Origin: Cytobacillus sp. FSL H8-0458
GTDB lineage: Bacteria; Bacillota; Bacilli; Bacillales; Cytobacillaceae
NCBI RefSeq assembly: GCF_038002165.1
Contig: NZ_JBBOBR010000001.1
Location: 2,790,001 to 2,854,000 of the forward strand
Reading direction: 5' to 3'
DNA: 64,000 bases
The notes under the pieces were generated by a model. The model worked only from the letters and a program-made list of their open reading frames with translations. It did no database searches and was not told the DNA's origin. Below are positions 56,442-64,000 of this stretch, piece after piece. Numbering within the stretch: position 1 is the stretch's first letter; the number at the start of each line of letters is the position of its first letter. The translations under genes and the position numbers were made by a program.

Positions 56442-59039
56442 TTATTTTACCAGCAGTTCAATTTTGCCGTTTTCTGCTGATATGATAACTTCACTTTGAT
56501 CTTTAATTTCTCCTGCGATTATTTTTCGGGCGAGTGCAGTTTCAACGTTCCTTTGAATAAAACGTTTGAGCGGCCTGGCACCGTAGACAGGATCGAAACC
56601 GTTTTCTGCAATATATTCTCTCGCATCATCATTTATACTTAACTTAATATGCTGATCTGATAATCTAGCTTGAAGCTGAGTAATTAATTTTAATACAATA
56701 CCCTTTATTTCATTGAGAGCTAAAGGCTTAAACAAGATAATTTCGTCCACTCTGTTTAAAAACTCCGGACGGAAATGGCTTCTCAGCTGTCCAAGTACAT
56801 TGTCTCTGGTCTCTTCAGTTATGTCTTCCTCATTGGCAGAGCGTTCCAGAAGAAAGTGGGAGCCAATATTGGAAGTCATAATGATAACCGTATTTTTAAA
56901 ATCAACCGTGCGCCCCTGTGAGTCAGTGATCCTTCCATCATCAAGCATCTGCAGGAGGATATTGAATACTTCTGGATGAGCCTTCTCAATTTCATCAAGC
57001 AGGATTACTGAATATGGCTTTCTTCTGACAGCTTCTGTCAGCTGACCGCCTTCCTCATAACCTACATACCCCGGAGGAGCACCAATCAATCTTGATACAG
57101 CATGTTTTTCCATATATTCGGACATATCAATTCTGATTATTTGTTCCTCACTATCAAACAGTGACTGTGCAAGTGCCTTAGCCAATTCTGTTTTCCCCAC
57201 TCCGGTTGGACCCAGGAAGATGAAAGAGCCAATGGGGCGGTTCGGATCTTTAATGCCTGCCCTTGCTCTGAGGACAGCATCTGACACAAGCTGAACCGCT
57301 TCATCCTGTCCAATTACTCTTTCGTGAAGGATATTTTCAAGGCGAAGAAGCTTTTCACGTTCTCCTTCAACAAGTTTAACCACGGGAATACCTGTCCATC
57401 TTGCCACAATGCCAGCAATCTCTTCTTCTGTGACTTCCTCTCTCAGCAGCCGGTCCCCTTGATTCTCATTAACTGCATTTTCAAGCTCTTTCAATTCCTT
57501 TTCCAAAGCAGGGATTCTTCCATGGCGAAGTTCTGCTGCTTTATTCAAGTCATAATTATTTTCGGCCTCCTCCAGTTCACGGCGCATTATCTCAAGCTGC
57601 TCACGCTTTTCCTGGACTTTTTGGATTCCTTCTTTTTCAAGCTGCCATTTTGCTTTCATGCTATTTGCCTGATCCTTTAGTTCAGCCAGTTCTTTTTGGA
57701 GGTCACCGAGTCTCTGTTTGCTTGCTTCATCACTTTCTTTTCTTAGCGCAGCTTCTTCTATTTCCAGCTGCATGACCCTTCTTGTAACTTCATCCAGCTC
57801 TGATGGCATCGAATCAATTTCCGTCCTGATCATGGCACAGGCCTCGTCAACCAGGTCAATTGCTTTATCAGGGAGGAATCGGTCTGTAATATACCTGTCT
57901 GATAAGGTTGCGGCAGCCACTAAAGCACGATCGTGGATGTTGACTCCATGATGAATTTCAAAGCGCTCCTTCAGCCCTCTGAGAATGGAGATCGTATCCT
58001 CTGCATCCGGCTCCTGCACCAGTACCTGCTGAAAACGCCGTTCCAGGGCAGGATCTTTTTCAATATATTTGCGGTGCTCCTCAAGTGTGGTAGCTCCTAT
58101 ACAGTGCAATTCCCCCCTTGCAAGCATGGGCTTCAGCATATTCCCTGCATCCATGGCTCCTTCTGTTTTGCCCGCACCAACAATGGTGTGCAGTTCGTCA
58201 ATAAAAAGAAGAATTCTGCCCTCGCTTTTCTTAATCTCATTTAATACAGCTTTCAGTCTTTCCTCGAATTCACCCCGGAATTTGGCCCCGGCAATTAAAG
58301 CGCTCATATCAAGGGCAAAAATGGTTTTATCCTTAAGGCCCTCAGGCACATCTTTACGAACAATTCTCTGTGCCAATCCTTCGACAATAGCAGTCTTTCC
58401 TACCCCAGGTTCGCCTATTAAAACTGGATTATTTTTGGTTTTTCTTGAAAGGATGCGAATAACATGCCTGATTTCACTATCCCGGCCAATTACAGGATCC
58501 ACTTTCCCTTGTTTCACCTCTGCAACAAGATCTCTTCCATACTTTTTTAAAGCTTCATATGTTGATTCCGGATTTTGCGATGTCACCCTTTGATTCCCCC
58601 TAATCTCCTTAATCGCCTGCTCTACTAGTTCTTTATTGATTCCGTATGACTTTAAAACTGCTGCAGTTTCGGTTTCCGCTGCTGCAGCAGCCATGAAAAC
58701 ATGCTCAACTGACATGAAATCATCCTGATAGATCTTCATATAATTTTCTGCTTCTGCCAGCAGCCGCTGCAGTTTACCTGTTATATACAATTTTCCATGT
58801 TCCGCTCCTGAACCGGATACTTGTGGTTTTTTCTTCAGTGCTTCCTGCATTTTATTAATAAAGGACTCAGCCTGAATCTGCATTTTTGACAGTATTAATG
58901 AAATCAGGCTGTTTTCCTGTTCCACTAAAGCGAGGAATAAATGAGCTTCATCCACCTCCTGATGCTGCCCGCGAATAGCTATGGTCTGTGCATTCAATAA
59001 CCCTTCCTGAAGCCGCTCTGTCATCCGATTTACGTCCAT
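56442..59039 (-). CDS. clpB: ATP-dependent disaggregase ClpB
   Basis: This 865-residue AAA+ chaperone works with DnaK to rescue aggregated proteins after heat stress. Domains: Clp_N repeats (about 1-145), first ATPase with GEPGVGKT near 202, a coiled-coil middle domain (about 400-525) that separates ClpB from ClpC, and the second ATPase with GPTGVGKT near 602. No ClpP-binding loop is evident. I chose the ATG at 59039 after GGGAGG, with an in-frame ATG 15 bases upstream rejected. The promoter carries a CtsR operator. B. subtilis lacks clpB. Confidence 0.96.
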   Translation of the reverse strand: MDVNRMTERLQEGLLNAQTIAIRGQHQEVDEAHLFLALVEQENSLISLILSKMQIQAESFINKMQEALKKKPQVSGSGAEHGKLYITGKLQRLLAEAENYMKIYQDDFMSVEHVFMAAAAAETETAAVLKSYGINKELVEQAIKEIRGNQRVTSQNPESTYEALKKYGRDLVAEVKQGKVDPVIGRDSEIRHVIRILSRKTKNNPVLIGEPGVGKTAIVEGLAQRIVRKDVPEGLKDKTIFALDMSALIAGAKFRGEFEERLKAVLNEIKKSEGRILLFIDELHTIVGAGKTEGAMDAGNMLKPMLARGELHCIGATTLEEHRKYIEKDPALERRFQQVLVQEPDAEDTISILRGLKERFEIHHGVNIHDRALVAAATLSDRYITDRFLPDKAIDLVDEACAMIRTEIDSMPSELDEVTRRVMQLEIEEAALRKESDEASKQRLGDLQKELAELKDQANSMKAKWQLEKEGIQKVQEKREQLEIMRRELEEAENNYDLNKAAELRHGRIPALEKELKELENAVNENQGDRLLREEVTEEEIAGIVARWTGIPVVKLVEGEREKLLRLENILHERVIGQDEAVQLVSDAVLRARAGIKDPNRPIGSFIFLGPTGVGKTELAKALAQSLFDSEEQIIRIDMSEYMEKHAVSRLIGAPPGYVGYEEGGQLTEAVRRKPYSVILLDEIEKAHPEVFNILLQMLDDGRITDSQGRTVDFKNTVIIMTSNIGSHFLLERSANEEDITEETRDNVLGQLRSHFRPEFLNRVDEIILFKPLALNEIKGIVLKLITQLQARLSDQHIKLSINDDAREYIAENGFDPVYGARPLKRFIQRNVETALARKIIAGEIKDQSEVIISAENGKIELLVK

Positions 59040-59053
59040 TATGCAACCTCCCA

Positions 59054-59070
59054 TTTGACCTTTTTTGACC
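59054..59070. promoter_or_regulatory. CtsR operator of clpB
   Basis: On the minus strand GGTCAAA-AAA-GGTCAAA is a perfect CtsR heptad repeat, placed 10 bases downstream of the -10 box, so the repressor should block transcription until heat inactivates it. Confidence 0.95.
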
Positions 59071-59080
59071 TTTTGTTTTT

Positions 59081-59108
59081 ATTATAATTCAATCTTTTCA
59101 TATGTAAA
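59081..59108 (-). promoter_or_regulatory. SigA promoter of clpB
   Basis: TTTACA (-35, complement of 59103-59108), 16-base spacer, TATAAT (-10, complement of 59081-59086). Confidence 0.82.
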
Positions 59109-59130
59109 GTTTTCAGCTTTTTCCATATCT

Positions 59131-59160
59131 AAAAAGCCATCCGGTCTTGGGATGGCTCTA
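59131..59160 (-). terminator. terminator of yjzC
   Basis: Minus-strand AGCCATCC-CAAGACC-GGATGGCT followed by TTTTTAG. Confidence 0.82.
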
Positions 59161-59191
59161 TTTCCTATTTCCCCAATTTCCATTTAATTAA

Positions 59192-59371
59192 TCAGGGCTT
59201 TCTTTTATATGTCCAAATCCGGTTATGGTTGGATGTTTCCGGAAATTGGTCTCCAGCTCTCATTTTAAGCATTTGCGGATTATTGACGTTGCTCCCTGTT
59301 TCGCCAACTTCTATATAAATCCCATTATTAGGCGCTTTCTGGCCAGGCTTAAATTGTCTGTTTTGCCCCAT
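59192..59371 (-). CDS. yjzC: YjzC family protein
   Basis: This 59-residue protein begins MGQNRQFKPGQKAPNNGIYIE, the signature of the YjzC family in bacilli. I chose the ATG at 59371 over the preceding TTG; AAGGAGG lies upstream. It is near argF, as in B. subtilis. Function is unknown. Confidence 0.88.
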   Translation of the reverse strand: MGQNRQFKPGQKAPNNGIYIEVGETGSNVNNPQMLKMRAGDQFPETSNHNRIWTYKRKP

Positions 59372-59542
59372 CAAAATACCTCCTTTAATCGTAAATCACT
59401 TATTATTATTTCCACTCCTGCATCTCTCATAAGGGAAACTATTGGCATTCCAAAAAAGCAATGAACAGGATATTACTTTACTCTGCCATCCTTTTTATTG
59501 TTAAATGGGGAGGTGTGAGATTTCAATATGGAGGATTTAATT

Positions 59543-60355
59543 GTGACTGATTTTCTGACATTGCTTAAATACTTGTTTTTAGGTTTGTTTCAGGGATTTA
59601 CAGAGCCTATTCCCATTTCATCGAGCGGGCACCTGGAAATTGCCCAGCACTTTTTCAATCTGGACATTAAAGGTCTTAGCTTTGCCCTTCTTGTAAATAC
59701 AGCATCTTTATTAGCAGTTCTGCTTATATACAGAGAGGATATTATAAGGCTGATTCGAAATGGCATTGCATACGTTACAACCAAAGATAAACAGGCGGAA
59801 TCAGATTTCCGGTTTATCATTTACTTGATTATCGGTACCATCCCTGCCGGTGTTATTGGCATTTTGTTTGAGGATTTTATTGATGATCATCTTGCCAATA
59901 TTAAGACAGTAGGGATTACTCTTATCGTAACTGGACTTGCCCTGTGGCTGATCCGGAATTTACGCGGAAGGAAAAATGATGCTGAATTATCTTATAAGGA
60001 TGCAATCATTGTAGGTCTTGCCCAGGCAGCTGCCCTGATACCGGGAATCAGCCGTTCCGGTGCTACCATTGTAGCCGCTATGGGACTTGGGATGAAACAG
60101 GAAACAGCATTAAGGTTTTCTTTCCTTTTATATATCCCCGTAAGTGCCGGCGGAATGATATTGGGTTTCAATGACATTTTAACAGATCCCAATTTATCTG
60201 AATTGGCTTTGCCCTATGCTATAGCCTTTTTTGCCTCACTGATTGCATCTTACTTTTCCCTGAAATGGTTTATGAATATTATGGCTAATGGGAACCTGAA
60301 GTATTTTGCGATTTATTGTTTTATTGTTGGGCCGCTTGTTTATTTCTTATCTTAA
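59543..60355 (+). CDS. uppP: undecaprenyl-diphosphatase UppP (BacA type)
   Basis: This 270-residue integral membrane enzyme recycles undecaprenyl pyrophosphate for cell-wall synthesis and gives bacitracin tolerance. Active-site motifs: [16 protein letters not shown] (about 15-30) and PGISRSGAT (about 169-177). I prefer the GTG at 59543, eight bases after GGAGG; an ATG at 59528 is also in frame but its ribosome site is 14 bases away. B. subtilis has no uppP at this locus. Confidence 0.92.
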   Translation: MTDFLTLLKYLFLGLFQGFTEPIPISSSGHLEIAQHFFNLDIKGLSFALLVNTASLLAVLLIYREDIIRLIRNGIAYVTTKDKQAESDFRFIIYLIIGTIPAGVIGILFEDFIDDHLANIKTVGITLIVTGLALWLIRNLRGRKNDAELSYKDAIIVGLAQAAALIPGISRSGATIVAAMGLGMKQETALRFSFLLYIPVSAGGMILGFNDILTDPNLSELALPYAIAFFASLIASYFSLKWFMNIMANGNLKYFAIYCFIVGPLVYFLS

Positions 60356-60357
60356 TG

Positions 60358-60388
60358 AAAAAGCCTTCTCAGCGCTGAGAAGGCTTTT
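60358..60388. terminator. bidirectional terminator uppP/argF
   Basis: AAAAAGCCTTCTCAG-CG-CTGAGAAGGCTTTT between convergent genes. Confidence 0.93.
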
Positions 60389-60391
60389 CCA

Positions 60392-61348
60392 TTATAATAT
60401 CTCTGCAAGAATGGCTTTTTGAACATGGAGCCTGTTCCCAGCCTGCTGAAAGACAGCGGAATTGTTTCCATCAATGACCTCTGCTGTAACTTCCTCACCG
60501 CGATGGGCAGGCAGGCAATGCAAAAAGACGTAATCTTTTTTGGCTTTTTGGACAAGATATTGATTAACCTGATAATCAGCAAAGTCCTTAAGCCTCTTGT
60601 CATTCTCTGCTTCCTGGCCCATGCTCGTCCAGACATCTGTATAGATGGCGTCGGCATTAGCAGCAGCTTCTTCAGGATTGGATGTAACGATTACCTTTGA
60701 ACCGCTTATTTCGGCAAACTCCAGTGATTGCTGCAGAACAGATTGATTTGGTTCATACCCTTCAGGACAGGCAATCGTGAAATTTATCCCCATCTTGGCA
60801 GAAGCAATCATTAAAGAATGGGCCACATTATTGCCATCGCCTATATATGCCAGGTTTTGGCCTTTTAACTCCCCATTTTTCTCTTCAATTGTTAGAAGAT
60901 CTGCAAGAGCCTGGCATGGATGATAAAGATCTGTCAGGCCGTTAATAACCGGGATGTCCGCATGATAAGCAAGTTCCTGGATCTTCTCATGTGAGAACGT
61001 GCGGATCATAATCGCATCAACATACTGAGAAAGCACTTTAGCTGTATCCGCAATGCTTTCTCCTCTTCCGAGCTGCAGATCCTGGCTGTTTAGATATAAG
61101 GCATGGCCCCCAAGCTGAAGCATCCCTGCTTCAAAGGAAACCCTTGTTCGCGTAGATGACTTTTCAAAAATCATGCCAAGAATTTTCCCTTTTAGGATAG
61201 ATGTTTCTGCCCCCTGCAGATGAGCTTCCTTTAATTGCTTTGCTCTTTCCAAAAGCCCCTTTATTTCTTCTGCTGAAAAGTCTGCAAGTGTTAGAAAGTC
61301 CTTCCCTTTAATATTTAAGCTCTTATCCGCTGCCTGAATTGAAATCAT
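60392..61348 (-). CDS. argF: ornithine carbamoyltransferase
   Basis: This 318-residue enzyme makes citrulline from ornithine and carbamoyl phosphate. Carbamoyl-phosphate binding STRTR is at residues 65-69, HPCQALADLL near 143 and the ornithine loop HCLPAHRG near 269. Its ATG overlaps the carB stop by ATGA, so it is last in the arginine operon. Confidence 0.97.
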   Translation of the reverse strand: MISIQAADKSLNIKGKDFLTLADFSAEEIKGLLERAKQLKEAHLQGAETSILKGKILGMIFEKSSTRTRVSFEAGMLQLGGHALYLNSQDLQLGRGESIADTAKVLSQYVDAIMIRTFSHEKIQELAYHADIPVINGLTDLYHPCQALADLLTIEEKNGELKGQNLAYIGDGNNVAHSLMIASAKMGINFTIACPEGYEPNQSVLQQSLEFAEISGSKVIVTSNPEEAAANADAIYTDVWTSMGQEAENDKRLKDFADYQVNQYLVQKAKKDYVFLHCLPAHRGEEVTAEVIDGNNSAVFQQAGNRLHVQKAILAEIL

Positions 61349-64000
61349 ATGACGCCCACTTCCTTTTCTGCCTCATTATTTTTTATGCCCTGCCAATCTT
61401 CAATGGATTTTACATCCCATTTGCCTGCCGCCAATGATTTTAATAAGGCAATAAGCGTTTCCTTTTCACTGAAAGTCAAAATTCTGTTTTTGGTTCCCAT
61501 TTCTCTCATTATTTTATCTTCTTCACTCATTCCTGGATTATATAAAGCAAAGGTTTCCTGTGCATTCCAGTCCACATTGTCTTGAGACAGGAAAACAGGC
61601 ACAGCTTTAGCCTCATTAATATATTGTGTTAATTCGTCTGTTTTTGGAGAATTTGCTATTACGACACATTTGCCCATAACTCCATTTAAACCAGCATGGA
61701 AAGACTTTCTGAGAGCTTCCTCATAATTTGCCGCCAGTGAAATGCCCTCACCTGTTGATTTCATTTCAGGACCTACTTTGCTGTCCAATCCCTTGAGAGC
61801 ATAATTCGAGAAGACCGGGAATTTTACACAAACAAATGGGAGTTTCGAATCAGCCGGAATTTCATCTTTCGACAAATTATATTTCCCAAGCAATATTTTT
61901 GTCGCAATCTCTACCAGCTGCACACCCGTGACCTTGCTGATAATAGGCACCGTTCTGCTTGCACGGGGGTTAATTTCAAGAATAAATACCTCTTCACCCT
62001 TCACGATATATTGAATATTCATAAGTCCTTTATAATGGAGCTTTTGCACAATCGCTTTTGCATAGGCCAGCATTTTATTCTGGACTCTCTCTGAAAGATT
62101 TTGCGGCGGGAGAACGGACATGCTGTCTCCTGAGTGCACTCCGGTTTTTTCAATATGCTCCATAATTGCCGGTGCACAAATATAATTTCCGTCTGCTGCA
62201 AGATCAAGCTCAGCTTCTAAAGCATGCACGAATTGATCAATTAAAATTGGGTAAGGGACATCACCTTTCGTTAAATAACTCTCCAGCTCAGAAGATGAAG
62301 AAATACGTTCCATTCCCCTGCCCCCTATAACATAGGATGGGCGGACAAGAATAGGGTATCCAATGTTTTCGGCTGCTTCTTTTAACTCTGCTTCTGAGTG
62401 GACAACATCTCCTTTTATCCTCGGGATATTTAAATCATCCAATAGCTGATAAAAATGCTTCCGGTCCTCTAATGCATCAATGGTCTTGGAGTCAGTTCCA
62501 AGCAGGGTAACGCCATAAGCTTCAAGATCGGATGCCAGATTCAGAGCTGTCTGCCCGCCAAGCTGCACAATGACTTCTGAAACTCCTTCTGCTTCAATCA
62601 CATTCAAGATATCCTCAAGAATTAACGGTTCAAAATAGAGCCTGTCAGCGGTCGTATAATCCGTACTAACCGTTTCAGGGTTGTTATTGATCATGATTGT
62701 CTCAACGCCTTCATCTTTCAGCGCAAACACTCCCTGAACAGAGCAATAATCAAATTCAATGCCCTGGCCAATCCTGATGGGGCCGCTTCCGATAATCAGG
62801 ACTTTCCTCTTATCACTCTTCTCCTGTTCATTTTCACCAAAATAACTGGAGTAATAATAATTAGATTGTGCTTCAAATTCAGCTGCGCATGTGTCAACCA
62901 TTTTATAAGCTGGAAGAATGCCAGCCTCTTTCCGTTTGTCCCTGACTGCTTTCTCCGTTACTTTCCATTCGAATGCAAGAAACATATCACTGAAGCCCTT
63001 TTCCTTAAAAAGCTGCAGCTCTTCTTTTGTTGCTCCATCAAGTGTTAAGGAAGAAATGTGTTTTTCCAGTTTCACCATTTCACTGAGTATGTGGAGATAG
63101 AAATAATCTATTTTTGTGATAGAGTGCAATGCTTCTAATGAGTGGTTTCTCCGCAGCAATTCAATCACGGTAAAAAATCTTTCGTCAGTCTGCTTTAATA
63201 GCAATTCCTCCAGTTCATCTGCCGATTTAGCTGATAAGACTGGTGATATTAAATCCATTCCTTTCACTTCAAGTGAATGGATTGCTTTTAAAAGAGCCCG
63301 TTCCAGATTCCGGTCAATACCCATCACCTCTCCGGTGGCTTTCATTTGTGTTCCGAGCTTGCGGTCTGCAGAAGGAAATTTATCAAAAGGCCATTTTGGA
63401 AATTTAACAATGACATAATCAAGAGCTGGTTCAAAGCTTGCAAATGTGTCTCCTGTTACAGGGTTGATGATCTCCGATAAGTTATACCCGACTGCAAGTT
63501 TTGCAGCCATTCTGGCAATTGGATAGCCTGTTGCTTTGGAAGCAAGGGCAGATGACCTGCTGACTCGCGGATTTACTTCAATCAAGTAATAATTCCTGCT
63601 ATGCGGATCCAGGGCGAATTGAATGTTGCACCCTCCAATAATGCCCAGCTCTGAAATGATTTTAATGGATGCCGTTCGGAGCATCTGGTACTCATCATCA
63701 GTTAAGGTCTGAGAAGGTGCGACAACAATTGAATCACCGGTATGAACCCCTACAGGATCAATATTTTCCATATTGCAAATCGTGATGCATGTATTCTGGG
63801 AATCCCGCATAACCTCATACTCTATTTCCTTAAAGCCTGCTATGCTTTTTTCAACCAGACATTGGCTAATCGCACTTTCTTTTATCCCGCCCTGGACCAG
63901 GGATGTCAGTTCTTCGAGATCTCCGGCAATTCCCCCGCCTGTTCCGCCAAGGGTATATGCTGGACGGACGATAATAGGGAATCCAATTTCACGGGCAAAT
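61345..64000 (-). CDS. carB: carbamoyl-phosphate synthase large chain (arginine-specific), 5' end outside the window
   Basis: The last 884 codons of CarB are present; the frame is open to the window edge. Visible parts are the end of the first ATP-grasp domain (GGTGGGIAGDLEELTSLV; VHTGDSIVVAPSQTL), the oligomerisation domain, the second ATP-grasp domain (VLIIGSGPIRIGQGIEFDYC, VIGGRGMERISSSSELESYL) and a C-terminal MGS-like domain (about the last 120 residues). Coupling to argF marks it as the arginine-pathway copy rather than the pyrimidine one. The usual pathway partner is carA upstream. Confidence 0.96.
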   Translation of the reverse strand, partial: FAREIGFPIIVRPAYTLGGTGGGIAGDLEELTSLVQGGIKESAISQCLVEKSIAGFKEIEYEVMRDSQNTCITICNMENIDPVGVHTGDSIVVAPSQTLTDDEYQMLRTASIKIISELGIIGGCNIQFALDPHSRNYYLIEVNPRVSRSSALASKATGYPIARMAAKLAVGYNLSEIINPVTGDTFASFEPALDYVIVKFPKWPFDKFPSADRKLGTQMKATGEVMGIDRNLERALLKAIHSLEVKGMDLISPVLSAKSADELEELLLKQTDERFFTVIELLRRNHSLEALHSITKIDYFYLHILSEMVKLEKHISSLTLDGATKEELQLFKEKGFSDMFLAFEWKVTEKAVRDKRKEAGILPAYKMVDTCAAEFEAQSNYYYSSYFGENEQEKSDKRKVLIIGSGPIRIGQGIEFDYCSVQGVFALKDEGVETIMINNNPETVSTDYTTADRLYFEPLILEDILNVIEAEGVSEVIVQLGGQTALNLASDLEAYGVTLLGTDSKTIDALEDRKHFYQLLDDLNIPRIKGDVVHSEAELKEAAENIGYPILVRPSYVIGGRGMERISSSSELESYLTKGDVPYPILIDQFVHALEAELDLAADGNYICAPAIMEHIEKTGVHSGDSMSVLPPQNLSERVQNKMLAYAKAIVQKLHYKGLMNIQYIVKGEEVFILEINPRASRTVPIISKVTGVQLVEIATKILLGKYNLSKDEIPADSKLPFVCVKFPVFSNYALKGLDSKVGPEMKSTGEGISLAANYEEALRKSFHAGLNGVMGKCVVIANSPKTDELTQYINEAKAVPVFLSQDNVDWNAQETFALYNPGMSEEDKIMREMGTKNRILTFSEKETLIALLKSLAAGKWDVKSIEDWQGIKNNEAEKEVGVI

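Noticed and set aside
58069-58593. Long antisense open frames within clpB (also 57324-57680)
   Set aside because: They lie opposite a well-conserved gene, lack ribosome sites and read as low-quality protein; they reflect codon structure of clpB.

Overview
The window looks like chromosome from a spore-forming member of the Bacillaceae with moderate-to-low GC. Gene order follows, in reverse, the Bacillus subtilis block running from carB-argF through yjzC, yjaU/V, med-comZ, fabHA-fabF, app, trpS, opp, spx-mecA-coiA-pepF, spxH, yjbI-yjbQ, fabI, cotO/cotZ and spoVIF to yjcD/F/G/H. The genus cannot be fixed from this alone. A clpB gene, a TAXI-type TRAP transporter and an extra spoVAC-AD-AE cluster distinguish it from B. 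subtilis 168; something like Cytobacillus, Mesobacillus or Neobacillus is plausible.

Layout. 1-3578: TRAP transporter (fused permease, running off the left edge; DUF1850 protein; TAXI-type binding lipoprotein). 3807-9340: yjcH, yjcG, yjcF, a DUF421 membrane protein, a small unknown protein and the yjcD helicase. 9378-14482: sporulation block with spoVIF, a YjcZ-like peptide, spoVAE-AD-AC with a YhcN-type lipoprotein, a 34-residue peptide, yjcA, cotZ and cotO. 14591-18753: fabI, a CPA2 antiporter and mgtE. 19333-24459: prpE, pseudouridine synthase, nadF, relQ, yjbL, CYTH protein and a transglycosylase. 24708-32263: truncated haemoglobin, spxH, yizD, pepF, coiA, mecA, spx and yjbC, which together form a regulated-proteolysis, competence and thiol-stress neighbourhood. 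32509-34018: a small membrane protein and a secreted glycoside-hydrolase-like protein. 34388-39999: oppABCDF. 40618-42705: T-box, trpS and yjbA. 43207-49010: appDFABC, a second peptide importer. 49165-52280: yjaZ, fabF and fabHA. 52498-56373: yjzB, comZ, med, yjaV, yjaU and yjzD. 56442-59371: clpB and yjzC. 59543-64000: uppP, argF and carB (runs off the right edge).

Regulation that can be read directly: FapR operators before fabI and fabHA, a perfect CtsR operator on the clpB promoter, and a tryptophan T-box before trpS. Many operons end in clear intrinsic terminators. All three binding-protein genes (TAXI, oppA, appA) are followed by a strong hairpin before the next transporter gene.

The least explained items are these. 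An inverted pair of related structured repeats (9708-9865 and 18865-19207) brackets the sporulation, fabI and mgtE block. An apparent one-base frameshift sits in codon 2 of yjaZ. YjcD and CoiA share a Cys/His module. A Rex/FNR-like palindrome nested in a larger inverted repeat precedes yizD. A previously undescribed system is not obvious here; most of the window is a conserved Bacillus core neighbourhood.
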